The notes under the pieces: generated by a model
Database searches by the model: none
Seen by the model: the letters and a program-made list of their open reading frames with translations, nothing else
What the model was told of the DNA's origin: nothing
Shown: piece after piece, positions 23,139-31,142 of the stretch
Position numbering within the stretch: position 1 is the stretch's first letter
Layout: every line of letters starts with the position of its first letter
Source: Streptomyces silvae
GTDB taxonomy: Bacteria > Actinomycetota > Actinomycetes > Streptomycetales > Streptomycetaceae
Assembly (NCBI RefSeq): GCF_016745505.1
Contig: NZ_JAERUC010000182.1
Coordinates: forward strand, 1 to 39,717
Direction of reading: 5' to 3'
DNA: 39,717 nucleotides
Position numbers and translations under genes: made by a program

Positions 23139-24005
23139 ATGCTGGACCGGCTGAACCAGGCCATGGAGCACATCGAGTCCCAGCTCGACCAGCCCGTCGA
23201 CGTGGGCGCTCTCGCGCGCCTCGCGATGACGTCGGAGTACCACTTCCGGCGGATGTTCTCCGCGCTGGCGGGCCTGCCGCTGTCGGAGTACGTCCGGCGC
23301 AGACGGCTGACCGTGGCGGGCGCCGAGGTGCTCGCCGGTGACCGGACCCTGCTGGACATCGCGACACGCTACGGCTACGGCTCGGGCGAGGCCTTCGCGC
23401 GGGCGTTCCGCGCCATGCACGGCGTGGGCCCGGGCGAGGCCCGGCACACAGGTGCCGCGCTGCACTCCCAGCCCCGGATGTCCTTCCGCCTCGTCATCGA
23501 AGGGAACAGCAGCATGCGCTACAGGATCGTGGACAAGGACGCCTTCCAGGTGGTCGGCAGGAAGGCCCGCGTACCGCTCGTCCATGAAGGGGCCAACCCG
23601 GCCATCGCCGACTTCATCCGGAGCATCGCCCCGGACACACTCCAGCGCATCGCGGCGCTGGCCGACCAGGAGCCCGCGGGGATCGTCGGAGTCAGCGACC
23701 AGCTCGACCCGAGCCGGGCCGAAGGCACCGAACTCGACTACTACCACGGGGTGGTGACGGGAGCCGAGGTCCCCGAGGACCTGGACGCCCTGGCCGTCCC
23801 GGCCGGGCTCTGGGCCGTGTTCGAGCACTCCGGCCAGTTCCCGGAGGCCCTCCAGTACCTCTGGCGGGACGTGTTCACGCAGTGGTTCCCGTCGAATCCG
23901 TACGCCAGCAGGCCGGGCCCCGAGATCCTGGGCGTACGGCTCTCCGAGGACGGGACCCAGGCGGACGCGGAGCTGTGGATCCCCGTGGAACGGTCCACCG
24001 CCTGA
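23139..24005 (+). CDS. AraC-family regulator with GyrI-like effector domain
   Basis: The 288-residue protein has an N-terminal AraC HTH pair (about 5-105: LDQPVDVGALARLAMTSEYH and LLDIATRYGYGSGEAFARAF). A C-terminal GyrI-like small-molecule-binding domain spans about 120-285 (MSFRLVIEGNSSMRYRIVDK, then WAVFEHSGQFPEALQYLWRD and DAELWIPVE). This is the Rob/BmrR-like arrangement of ligand-responsive activators for efflux or detoxification. The start is the ATG at 23139, with an excellent AAGGGAAGGAG ribosome site. Possible targets are itself and the azoreductase gene 51 bases downstream on the same strand. Confidence 0.93.
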   Translation: MLDRLNQAMEHIESQLDQPVDVGALARLAMTSEYHFRRMFSALAGLPLSEYVRRRRLTVAGAEVLAGDRTLLDIATRYGYGSGEAFARAFRAMHGVGPGEARHTGAALHSQPRMSFRLVIEGNSSMRYRIVDKDAFQVVGRKARVPLVHEGANPAIADFIRSIAPDTLQRIAALADQEPAGIVGVSDQLDPSRAEGTELDYYHGVVTGAEVPEDLDALAVPAGLWAVFEHSGQFPEALQYLWRDVFTQWFPSNPYASRPGPEILGVRLSEDGTQADAELWIPVERSTA

Positions 24006-24056
24006 CGGCCGTTCCGCGCGGTCGGCCCGTCGGGGGCGGGGTGGCAGGATGACGCC

Positions 24057-24734
24057 ATGCCGACGCTGCTCCACCTGGATTCCTCGGCCGACCGCGTGAC
24101 GTCACGGTCGCGGGCCCTCACCGCGGCCTTCGCGTCCGCCTTCTCCGAAGCCGGGCCGGACAACGTGGTGGTCCACCGCGATCTGCACGCCGCACCCCTG
24201 CCCCACCTGCCCGATGCGAGCCTGCACTGGGCCCCAGGGCTGCGCCCGCCGGGGGCGATTCCCGACCCGGCGGCCGAGGAACTCCAGCAGCGACTCGTCG
24301 CGGAACTCCTGGGTGCGGACGTGCTCCTCGTCGGCGTACCGCTGTACAACTACTCGCTGCCCTCCAGCCTCAAAGCCTGGCTCGACCACATCCACGTACC
24401 GGGGCTGACGGCACCGTCGGCGCTGTCGGGCGCCCCGCTGGCCGGACGGCCGGCGGTGCTGGTCACCAGCCGGGGCGGCGACTACGACAAGGGCACCGTG
24501 AACGAGGGGCGTGACCACGCGACTCCCGTCCTGGAGCTGATCCTGGGAGAGGAGATGGGGATGGCCGTCACCGTGGTCGCCACCGGCCTCACCCTGGCGT
24601 CCGGTGCCCCCTCGCTCGCGGGACAGGTCGCCCGTGGCGAACGGGAGTACGCGGACGCGCTACGGCTGGTGCGTGAACTCGGCAGGCGGGCGGGGTCGGG
24701 GCCGACGGCGCCGGTGCCCGCCCCGGAACTCTGA
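24057..24734 (+). CDS. azoR: FMN-dependent NADH-azoreductase (AzoR-type flavodoxin-like quinone reductase)
   Basis: The 225-residue protein has a flavodoxin-like fold. It contains LLHLDSSADRVTSRSRALTA (FMN phosphate loop, 4-23), LVGVPLYNYSLPSSLKAWLD (FMN isoalloxazine-binding strand, about 96-115) and VLVTSRGGDYD. These match the AzoR/acyl-carrier-protein-phosphodiesterase family, which reduces azo dyes and quinones with NAD(P)H. The start is the ATG at 24057 with AGGA nearby. It lies 51 bases after the AraC-GyrI regulator gene in the same direction, which may control it. Physiological substrates are probably quinones. Confidence 0.92.
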   Translation: MPTLLHLDSSADRVTSRSRALTAAFASAFSEAGPDNVVVHRDLHAAPLPHLPDASLHWAPGLRPPGAIPDPAAEELQQRLVAELLGADVLLVGVPLYNYSLPSSLKAWLDHIHVPGLTAPSALSGAPLAGRPAVLVTSRGGDYDKGTVNEGRDHATPVLELILGEEMGMAVTVVATGLTLASGAPSLAGQVARGEREYADALRLVRELGRRAGSGPTAPVPAPEL

Positions 24735-24789
24735 CCGGCCGCACGGGGTACGCCGCGTACGACGCCGGGCCGGGGCCGAGCCGTGACCC

Positions 24790-25662
24790 CTACCGGCCGC
24801 CGCCCACCTTCTCCCGGATCCACGCGAGGCCGAAGTCCACGACCTCGGCCGCTTCGAACAGGTGGCTGTCGGCGGCGCCGACCGTGCCCCGGCGCCCGAT
24901 CCCGGCGGCCAGCATGTCCCGGACGATCGTCTCGAACGGGTCCTGGCCGCTCGGCGTGACCGCGGAGTAGTCGAAGGCCCCGCCCGAGGAGTCGATGTCA
25001 CGGAAGCGGCGCCAGACCCGGCGCCCGCCCTCCAGCAGCGGCTGCTCGTACTCCACGAACCGCTTCCCGGGCGCGTCCGCGAGCGCCTCCGCATGGTGCA
25101 GGAGCGTGAGCGTCTCCAGGGGCGCGCCCAGCATCAGCACCCGGCCGCCCACCTCCACCAGCCGGGCCAGCGGGCTGCCGGGGCCGTGCGGGTCGTCCCA
25201 CGGGTGGTCGGCCATCAGCTCGGCGGCTCCCGCCCCGAGCGCGGCGAGGCTCACGTCGGGATGCCGGCTGCGGACGGCACCCGGCCACCGGCGCAACACC
25301 TCGGGGAGCCGGCCGTGATCGTGGTCGGCCTCGCTCGACTCCGGTTCGTACACGGGGTGTTCGGCGCGCACGGCGTCCTGCCAGAGCTGCGGCCAGCCGG
25401 TGAACCCGTACGGCAGGGCGTCGTGCCAGCCGCAGCTCACCACCAGCGTCCCCCGCTCCCCCACGACGTCGCGCAGGGCGCCGATGACGGCCGGGGGGCC
25501 GCCGGCCACGTAACCGATGGCGGACATCCGCGTGTGGAACATGACGGTGTCGCCCTCGGCGAGCCCGAGCGCGGCCAGGTCGCGCCCGATCCGGCGGCGG
25601 GTGACGGGGCCGTCGGCGCGCGCGAGCAGGGCGGCGGTCGGGTCCGGGGGTGATTCGTCCAT
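24790..25662 (-). CDS. AAC(3)-family aminoglycoside N-acetyltransferase homologue
   Basis: The 290-residue protein is collinear with the AAC(3) family. It contains GDTVMFHTRMSAIGYVAGGP (38-57, corresponding to the HSSMR-IG motif near the antibiotic site), GTLVVSCGWHD, ESSEADHDHGRLPEVLRRWP, RSRHPDVSLAALGAGA, GSPLARLVEVGGRVLMLGAP and TLLHHAEALA. Length and motifs fit the actinomycete AAC(3) types. The enzyme would transfer acetyl from acetyl-CoA to the 3-amino group of 2-deoxystreptamine aminoglycosides. Many chromosomal Streptomyces homologues are silent or act on other amines, and no antibiotic cluster is visible, so resistance is only possible. The start is the ATG at 25662. Confidence 0.88.
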   Translation of the reverse strand: MDESPPDPTAALLARADGPVTRRRIGRDLAALGLAEGDTVMFHTRMSAIGYVAGGPPAVIGALRDVVGERGTLVVSCGWHDALPYGFTGWPQLWQDAVRAEHPVYEPESSEADHDHGRLPEVLRRWPGAVRSRHPDVSLAALGAGAAELMADHPWDDPHGPGSPLARLVEVGGRVLMLGAPLETLTLLHHAEALADAPGKRFVEYEQPLLEGGRRVWRRFRDIDSSGGAFDYSAVTPSGQDPFETIVRDMLAAGIGRRGTVGAADSHLFEAAEVVDFGLAWIREKVGGGR

Positions 25663-25863
25663 GCCGGCGACGGTATCGGCCCCGGGGCGGTGGCGACCGG
25701 CGAAAGGGAAGGGAGTTCGGACCGTACGGGCATCGGGCGGCGGGCGGAAGTGCCGAAATCCCTGCGGGAACCGCATGGCGTATTTCAGCCGTCCTCACGG
25801 CCGAACTACCGCGCGGGGCACGGTCCGTGCCGTGCGGGACACCCCACGTATCCAAGGAGCAGG

Positions 25864-26544
25864 ATGACCGCCCACGGCAGTACGCGACCCCGGAACAGCC
25901 GCCCGAGGAGCTCCGGCTCCCTGTCGACGCGCAGCGCGCGCACGGTTCTCCGGGACTGCGCGAAGGGCGTCCTGGTGCTCACGCTCGTGGTCGGGGGCGC
26001 CGCGGCCTGCGGTCCGTCGGACGGGAGCGGGTCGTCGAAGGGGCGCAGCGGTTCGTCGAAGGGCGGCAGTCACGCGGCCAAGGACTGGAAGGTCGGCGAC
26101 TGCGCCGGGCCCGACACGAGCGAGTCGAAGGACGGCTTCCAGCCCCTCGACTGCGACGACCCGAAGGCGACGATCAAGGCGCTGGAGGTCAAGGACGGCG
26201 AGATCTTCGCCGGTGCCGTCGAGTGTCCGGCCGGCACCGACGAGATCATCTCGGTGAAGGTGTCCTTCGGCGGGAGCTCCGGCGGCGGCCTGCCCAGCAA
26301 GACGATCTGCGGCCGTAACCTCTCCGACGACCACCCCGGGGACGCGGGTGCGGGCGGCGGTCAGCTCGTGGTGGGCGACTGCGTGAGCGACGAGGCGAAG
26401 GAAGTGGCCTGCGCGACCGGCGGGAACAAGGTCCTCGCCCTGACCAAGACCGCCGAGGAGTGCCCGGCGGCCGCGGACAACCCCATCGAGCTCTTCCCGA
26501 GCCCGGGCCGGCCGTACGACGCGATCTGCACGAGCAAGGCCTGA
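25864..26544 (+). CDS. Lipoprotein with two tandem VGDC domains
   Basis: The 226-residue protein starts at the ATG at 25864 with AAGGAGCAGG upstream. A long basic N-region leads to a hydrophobic stretch and lipobox AAAC (46-49, C49). A Gly/Ser/Lys linker is followed by two related domains. Each starts with a V-x-VGDC or VVGDC strand (KVGDCAGPD; QLVVGDCVSD), has a second cysteine (LDCDDP; VACATG) and ends with a CPA cysteine (ECPAGTDE; ECPAAADN). This resembles the septum-formation/LppU-type extracytoplasmic domain and suggests duplication. Paired cysteines probably form disulfides outside the membrane. Function unknown. Confidence 0.78.
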   Translation: MTAHGSTRPRNSRPRSSGSLSTRSARTVLRDCAKGVLVLTLVVGGAAACGPSDGSGSSKGRSGSSKGGSHAAKDWKVGDCAGPDTSESKDGFQPLDCDDPKATIKALEVKDGEIFAGAVECPAGTDEIISVKVSFGGSSGGGLPSKTICGRNLSDDHPGDAGAGGGQLVVGDCVSDEAKEVACATGGNKVLALTKTAEECPAAADNPIELFPSPGRPYDAICTSKA

Positions 26545-26562
26545 CCTGACGCGAGGCGGGAC

Positions 26563-26611
26563 GGCCGGGCCCCCGTGCGTACGTGCGTGCGTACGTGCGC
26601 GGGGCCCGGCC
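26563..26611. terminator. Hairpin with an 11-bp stem and a GTAC/GTGC-repeat loop
   Basis: GGCCGGGCCCC (26563-26573) pairs perfectly with GGGGCCCGGCC (26601-26611). The 27-base loop is a CGTGCGTACGTG-type repeat that can itself fold through its GTAC palindromes. It begins 18 bases after the lipoprotein stop and is a likely terminator. Confidence 0.7.
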
Positions 26612-26661
26612 CGGTCGGGCGGGCGGGTGCCGAGCGAGGGCGCCCAAGTGTGTGCGATGTC

Positions 26662-26703
26662 TTGACGTGCCCCTGCCGAGATGCCTTCATGGGAGCGCTC
26701 CCA
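26662..26703 (+). promoter_or_regulatory. CebR-type operator with upstream promoter element of the mannanase gene
   Basis: TGGGAGCGCTCCCA (26690-26703) is a perfect 14-bp palindrome, identical to the consensus operator of CebR, the cellobiose-responsive LacI-type repressor of Streptomyces cellulase genes. TTGACG at 26662-26667 is a good -35 element; a -10 at about 26685-26690 is weak. The operator would sit at the transcription start, as expected for repression. It lies 50 bases before the GTG start. Confidence 0.85.
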
Positions 26704-26752
26704 TAAGCCATCCGATGTTTGCGTCACCCGGCACCCACTTTCTGGAGTCGCA

Positions 26753-28444
26753 GTGAGATCAGCAACGAACACGGCACGGAAGAGCCCCGCGACCGCCCTC
26801 GCGAGAAGCGCCGCCCTGCTGAAGGGCCTGGCCGCCCTTCTCGGCGTCGTCCTGCTGGGCACGCTCGGCCCCGCGGCCGCGCAGGCGGCGCCCGCGCGGG
26901 CCGAGGCCACCGGACTGCACATCAGCGACGGCCGCCTGCTGGAGGGCAACGGCAACGACTTCGTGATGCGCGGCGTCAACCACGCGCACACCTGGTACCC
27001 GGGCGAGACGCAGTCGCTGGCCGACATCAAGGCCTTCGGCGCGAACACCGTCCGCGTCGTCCTCTCCGACGGCCACCGCTGGACGAAGAACGGCCCCGAC
27101 GAGGTCGCGGGCATCGTCGAGGACTGCAAGGCGAACCGGCTGATCTGCGTCCTGGAGGTGCACGACACCACCGGTTACGGCGAGGACACGGCGGCGGGCA
27201 CCCTCGACCACGCGGCCGACTACTGGATCGGGCTCAAGGACGTCCTCGCGGGCCAGGAGGACTACGTCATCATCAACATCGGCAACGAGCCCTGGGGCAA
27301 CACCGACCCCGAGGGCTGGACCGCCCCCACGACGGCCGCCGTACAGAAGCTGCGCGGCGCCGGATTCGCCCACACGATCATGGTGGACGCGCCCAACTGG
27401 GGCCAGGACTGGCAGGGCGTCATGCGCGCCAACGCCCAGGCCGTGTACGACGCCGACACCACGGGCAACCTGATCTTCTCGATCCACATGTACAGCGTCT
27501 ACAGCACGGCCCAGGCGGTCACCGACTATCTGAACGCCTTCGTCGACGCCGGACTTCCGCTGCTCATCGGTGAGTTCGGCGGTCCCGCCGACCAGTACGG
27601 GGACCCGGACGAGGACACCATGATGGCCGCCGCCGAGCAGCTCGGCCTCGGCTACCTGGCATGGTCCTGGAGCGGCAACACCGACCCGATCCTCGACCTG
27701 GCCATCGACTTCGACCCGAGCCGGCTGAGCTCCTGGGGCGAGCGCATCTTCCACGGAGCGAACGGCATCGCCCAGACCTCCCGGGAGGCCACCGTCTTCG
27801 ACGGCAGCACCGGCCCGGAGGACACGGAGGCCCCGACGGCTCCCGGCACCCCGACCGCCTCCGCGGTGACGGCCACCTCCGCCACACTGACCTGGCCCGC
27901 GGCGACCGACAACGTTGCCATCAGCGGGTACGACGTCGTCCGGGTCAGCGGCGGCACCGAGACCACGGCCGCCTCCACCACGACGAACAGCGTCACCGTG
28001 ACCGGGCTCGGCGCGGGCACGGCCTACGCGTTCGCCGTCTATGCCCGCGACGCGGCCGGCAACCGCTCGGCCCGCTCCGCCACGGTGAGCGTCACCACCG
28101 ACGACAACGGCCCGACACCGGGGGTCGGCTGCTCCGTGGCGTACCGGGTGACCGGCGCCTGGCCCGGCGGCTTCCAGGGCGAGATCACCATCCGTAACAC
28201 GGGCACCGGCGCCATCAACGGCTGGAACCTCGGCTTCACCTTCGCCGACGGCCAGACCGTCTCCAACATGTGGGGCGGCACCCCCACCCAGAGCGGCGCC
28301 ACCGTCAGCGTCGCCCCCGCCGGATACACCGCCGCGATCGCCGCCAACGGCTCGGTCACGGTCGGCTTCACCGGCACCAGCGGAGCCACCAACACGGCCC
28401 CGTCGGCCTTCACGCTCAGCGGCAGCACCTGCACGACGGCCTGA
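26753..28444 (+). CDS. manA: Secreted endo-beta-1,4-mannanase, GH5-FN3-CBM2
   Basis: The 563-residue protein has a signal peptide at 1-46 (cut after AQA), a GH5 catalytic domain at about 53-345, an FN3 domain at about 360-448 and a CBM2 domain at 460-560 bounded by C460 and C560. The acid/base is E179 in INIGNEPWGN and the nucleophile E274 in LIGEFGG. RLLEGNGNDFVMRGVNHAHT, VHDTTGYGED and YLAWSWSGN match GH5 subfamily 8 mannanases such as Streptomyces ManA. CBM2 W470, W491 and W507 should stack on cellulose. It cleaves beta-1,4-mannan backbones in plant cell walls while held on cellulose. The start is GTG with GGAG; the CebR-type site links expression to cellulose breakdown products. Confidence 0.93.
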   Translation: MRSATNTARKSPATALARSAALLKGLAALLGVVLLGTLGPAAAQAAPARAEATGLHISDGRLLEGNGNDFVMRGVNHAHTWYPGETQSLADIKAFGANTVRVVLSDGHRWTKNGPDEVAGIVEDCKANRLICVLEVHDTTGYGEDTAAGTLDHAADYWIGLKDVLAGQEDYVIINIGNEPWGNTDPEGWTAPTTAAVQKLRGAGFAHTIMVDAPNWGQDWQGVMRANAQAVYDADTTGNLIFSIHMYSVYSTAQAVTDYLNAFVDAGLPLLIGEFGGPADQYGDPDEDTMMAAAEQLGLGYLAWSWSGNTDPILDLAIDFDPSRLSSWGERIFHGANGIAQTSREATVFDGSTGPEDTEAPTAPGTPTASAVTATSATLTWPAATDNVAISGYDVVRVSGGTETTAASTTTNSVTVTGLGAGTAYAFAVYARDAAGNRSARSATVSVTTDDNGPTPGVGCSVAYRVTGAWPGGFQGEITIRNTGTGAINGWNLGFTFADGQTVSNMWGGTPTQSGATVSVAPAGYTAAIAANGSVTVGFTGTSGATNTAPSAFTLSGSTCTTA

Positions 28445-28458
28445 CCCGCGCGCACGTT

Positions 28459-28498
28459 GGACCGGCCGGCGGGGGCCTCGTTCCCCGGCGGCCGGTCC
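28459..28498 (+). terminator. Strong terminator hairpin after the mannanase
   Basis: Arms 28459-28474 and 28483-28498 pair over 16 positions with one G-G mismatch; the outer part GGACCGGCCG/CGGCCGGTCC is perfect. The 8-base loop is 28475-28482. It lies 15 bases after the stop and separates the mannanase gene from the following operon. Confidence 0.85.
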
Positions 28499-28525
28499 CG
28501 GTGTCCGTCGCGCGCGGATCATCTT

Positions 28526-28562
28526 TCCCAATCACGCCTAAGCGCGCGGCCATTGGGAGAGG
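28526..28562 (+). promoter_or_regulatory. Leader inverted repeat overlapping the ribosome site of the conflict-system operon
   Basis: TCCCAAT (28526-28532) and ATTGGGA (28552-28558) are inverted 7-mers with a 19-base spacer. The right arm overlaps the Shine-Dalgarno region GGGAGAGG (28555-28562) of the GTG at 28571. It could be a repressor operator or an RNA stem limiting translation of the first gene. Confidence 0.4.
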
Positions 28563-28570
28563 ATTACTCC

Positions 28571-28939
28571 GTGTCAGACTTCATGGAGTTCGAGTTCGAC
28601 GACGGTTCATCGCTGGCCCTCCAGGTGTTCCCGGCGGCCACCCCGGCCGAGGGATCGGCGCCAGGCTTCGGCACGTCCGTGCCGGTGGCCCGCGGGTCGC
28701 GGCTGGGTGCGGTGGCTGGAACCGCGTTGCGAGGCGTGCTGGCTCCCCTGGTCCCGCTCCTGCAGCAGGTCCGTGACACCGCAGCCGCCGTCCCCGATCC
28801 GCCCGACGAAATCTCGGTCAGTTTCGGAGTGCGCGTCGGGCACGACCTCAAGCTGGGGGTCGTGGGCGTGGCGGGCGAGGCGACGCTGACCGTCACCGCC
28901 AACTGGCACCTGGGACAGCAAGCCACCACGGACGGCTGA
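28571..28939 (+). CDS. CU044_2847/Trypco1 (trypsin-co-occurring domain 1) protein
   Basis: This small 122-residue protein begins MSDFMEFEFDDGSSLALQVF. The middle is a helical segment LAPLVPLLQQVRDTAAAVPD, and the end is the strand-rich PDEISVSFGVRVGHDLKLGV followed by a VTANW strand. The ISVSFGVRVG...GEATLTVTANW pattern is the hallmark of the CU044_2847 family (Trypco1 domain), which occurs next to trypsin-like protease genes. It is probably a regulator, adaptor or substrate of the adjacent protease; this is not experimentally known. The start is the GTG at 28571 with GGGAGAGG. The next gene begins one base after its stop, so the two are translationally linked. Confidence 0.87.
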   Translation: MSDFMEFEFDDGSSLALQVFPAATPAEGSAPGFGTSVPVARGSRLGAVAGTALRGVLAPLVPLLQQVRDTAAAVPDPPDEISVSFGVRVGHDLKLGVVGVAGEATLTVTANWHLGQQATTDG

Positions 28940-28940
28940 G

Positions 28941-31142
28941 ATGCTCGGACGGGGGCATCGTGGCACGTCCGGCAAGGACGCCTCTCGGCTGTCCCTGGTG
29001 TCGGTCCTGAGCCCCGGCACCGCACGCGTCGTGGGCAGCGGCGTCTACGTGGGCGGGCGGCGGCTGCTGACATGCGCGCACGTGGTCAACGAGGCGCTGG
29101 GCCGGGCCATGTTCACCCGCCCCGCCCCGGAGAACGCTTCCCTGCAGGTCGGCTTCCCGTGCCTGCCCGAGGGACCCGCCCTCCCGGCACGGCTCGTCGC
29201 GTGGAAGCCCGCACACCGCGCGGGGGCGCCCGACATCCCTGTACAGCTCGGCGAGCCCCTCTGGGGCGGCGACCTGGCCGTACTGGAGCTGGCGGAGGAG
29301 CCCGGGGACCCCGTGGCACCGGCGCCCTGGCAGTACATGGACCGTGGCCAGGAGGTCCGTGCGTGGTACGGCGACGGCGCGTCGTTCACCTACGCCGACA
29401 GCAACGTCGGTGCGGTGCACCAGGACCACGGCTTCGTCGACGGTGCGCCGCGCGGTGCCGCGATCGGCCCCGGCTACAGCGGAGGGCCGCTGTGGTGCGA
29501 GAAGGAGCAGGCGGCCGTCGGGCTCGTCCTCGGGGTGATGTCCCCGCCGGACGGCCCCTTCCGCGCCGAAAACGTCCAGCGCCGCGCCATCGTCGCCCCG
29601 TGGCAGAGCGTCGAACGGTTCCTGGCCGCGCAGGAGATGACGGCCGGCACGGCACCCGGCGACACCGGCCGGCTCCCGCCCAGGCAGGTAGCCCCGGTCC
29701 TACGGCACAAGCTCCACAAGGTCGTCCTGAGTCTCCTGCCGGACGAGGAGCAGCGGCTGCGCCACACCCACCGGGTGCTCTCGGCCCTCGGGCTGCCGGG
29801 CGACTCCGCGGCCGACGCCTCGGTGGCCGCGCTGGTGGACCTCGTGCTGACCCGGCCCCGCGCCGCGGCCGTCCTCACCGACGAACTGCCGGGCAGGCTG
29901 CGCGAGACCGCGCTGAAACTGCTGTCGCTGTGCCGTGGCGCGCTGGTGCCGGGGATCCTCACACCGCTGGAGCTGGCGTCCCTGCTGGATCTGCTGGACG
30001 GGGAGCCGGGCCGGCTGCTGGAGGAGGCGGCGCGTGACGCACTGGTCAACACCACGTTCTGGGACGAGCCGCTCGACGCGCTCCGGGGCGATCCGGACGA
30101 CGCCGTACGCGGTCTCGTGCTCGCCCTGGAGAACTACTGGGGCGACAGTGCTTCCACCGACACCCCGCACCGGGTGCCCGCCCTGCTGACGGCAGTGGAG
30201 TACGTCGCCGCGCTCACCGCCCCCGGGCAGCGGCGCGAGCTGCGCGAGTGGGTCGCGGCGGTGGCGGAGCGGACCGGCGTGCACGAGTCGGTGCTGCTGT
30301 CCCGGCGTACTGACGCGGAGGACTGGGCCCGCGCCAGGCGGTCCCGTACGACACCAGCGGAGCCGCGGCTGACCGTGCAGCTCGCCCGGGACCAGTCGGG
30401 CGGGCACCGCTGCACCGTTTGGTACGACCCCGGCACCGGGCAGGACGGCGCCCTGCGGCTGGTGCGGTCGGACGACGATCCGCGCGTGCCCCAAGAGGTG
30501 GCCCGGCTGGTCCAGGACATTCTCCTGCGCGAGGTCCCTGCCGCGGTGCGGGTGCGCAGCTCCCCGCTGATCGAGTTCCTGGTCGAGCCGGAGGACCTGG
30601 ACCTGCCGGTGGACCACTGGGACGACGGTGACGCGGACGGAGGTTTTCCGTCCGTCCTGGGTGTGGAGTACGCCGTGGTGGTGCGGTGCCCGGAGCTGCG
30701 TACGCAGTCGCTGAAGAGGCTCAGGGCCTGGGAGACCCGGTCGGTAGGCTTCCCCTCCGGTGGGTTCGCCCGGCTCATGCCCGAGCACAGCGAGCCGGAA
30801 CACGTGTACAAGCTCCTGCACCAGGACCAGAAGACCGGCCGCCTGGCCGTCGGCTGTGCGCCGGAGCACCGGCCCAGGCTCCAGGTCGTGTGCCTGGCGC
30901 ACGGCATCCCCGTCGTGCTGTGGGACCGCAACGACTCGCCGCGGCGGATCGATCAGCTCACCGCGCTCATGCTGAACGGCCACCCGCGGAGCCTGCCCGA
31001 GCGTGTCCGTGCTCATCGCGCCCGGACGCTGGGGGGCTCCGGCGAGGACACGGTGGCCCCCGTACTGGTGTGGGACGACGCCTCCCGCACTCCGCCCGAG
31101 CCCTACTGGAGCGACCCGTCCTGGGAGGACGCGACCTCATGA
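28941..31142 (+). CDS. Trypsin-like serine protease fused to VMAP-type middle and C-terminal regions
   Basis: The 733-residue protein has an N-terminal trypsin-fold protease (about 15-230) with a complete triad: H47 in LLTCAHVVN, D111 in GGDLAVLEL and S180 in GPGYSGGPLW. There is no signal peptide, so it acts inside the cell. Residues about 250-440 are helical (VMAP middle region; LHKVVLSLLPDEEQRLRHTH and GILTPLELASLLDLLDGEPG). Residues about 455-733 match the VMAP C-terminal domain (RLTVQLARD, VEPEDLDLPVDHWD, YAVVVRCPELR, GIPVVLWDRNDSP). This is the probable effector of the MoxR/vWA-like/VMAP ternary system. Its stop overlaps the start of the MoxR gene in an ATGA junction. Confidence 0.9.
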   Translation: MLGRGHRGTSGKDASRLSLVSVLSPGTARVVGSGVYVGGRRLLTCAHVVNEALGRAMFTRPAPENASLQVGFPCLPEGPALPARLVAWKPAHRAGAPDIPVQLGEPLWGGDLAVLELAEEPGDPVAPAPWQYMDRGQEVRAWYGDGASFTYADSNVGAVHQDHGFVDGAPRGAAIGPGYSGGPLWCEKEQAAVGLVLGVMSPPDGPFRAENVQRRAIVAPWQSVERFLAAQEMTAGTAPGDTGRLPPRQVAPVLRHKLHKVVLSLLPDEEQRLRHTHRVLSALGLPGDSAADASVAALVDLVLTRPRAAAVLTDELPGRLRETALKLLSLCRGALVPGILTPLELASLLDLLDGEPGRLLEEAARDALVNTTFWDEPLDALRGDPDDAVRGLVLALENYWGDSASTDTPHRVPALLTAVEYVAALTAPGQRRELREWVAAVAERTGVHESVLLSRRTDAEDWARARRSRTTPAEPRLTVQLARDQSGGHRCTVWYDPGTGQDGALRLVRSDDDPRVPQEVARLVQDILLREVPAAVRVRSSPLIEFLVEPEDLDLPVDHWDDGDADGGFPSVLGVEYAVVVRCPELRTQSLKRLRAWETRSVGFPSGGFARLMPEHSEPEHVYKLLHQDQKTGRLAVGCAPEHRPRLQVVCLAHGIPVVLWDRNDSPRRIDQLTALMLNGHPRSLPERVRAHRARTLGGSGEDTVAPVLVWDDASRTPPEPYWSDPSWEDATS

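Noticed and set aside
26759..28531. Minus-strand frame of 590 codons opposite the mannanase
   Set aside because: The plus strand has catalytic residues, signal peptide and CBM2; the antisense product is low-complexity Gly/Val/Arg.
30686..31138. N-terminal extension of the MoxR gene inside the protease gene
   Set aside because: The extension is Arg/Ala/Pro-rich out-of-frame reading of VMAP sequence. The ATGA junction at 31139 is the natural start.
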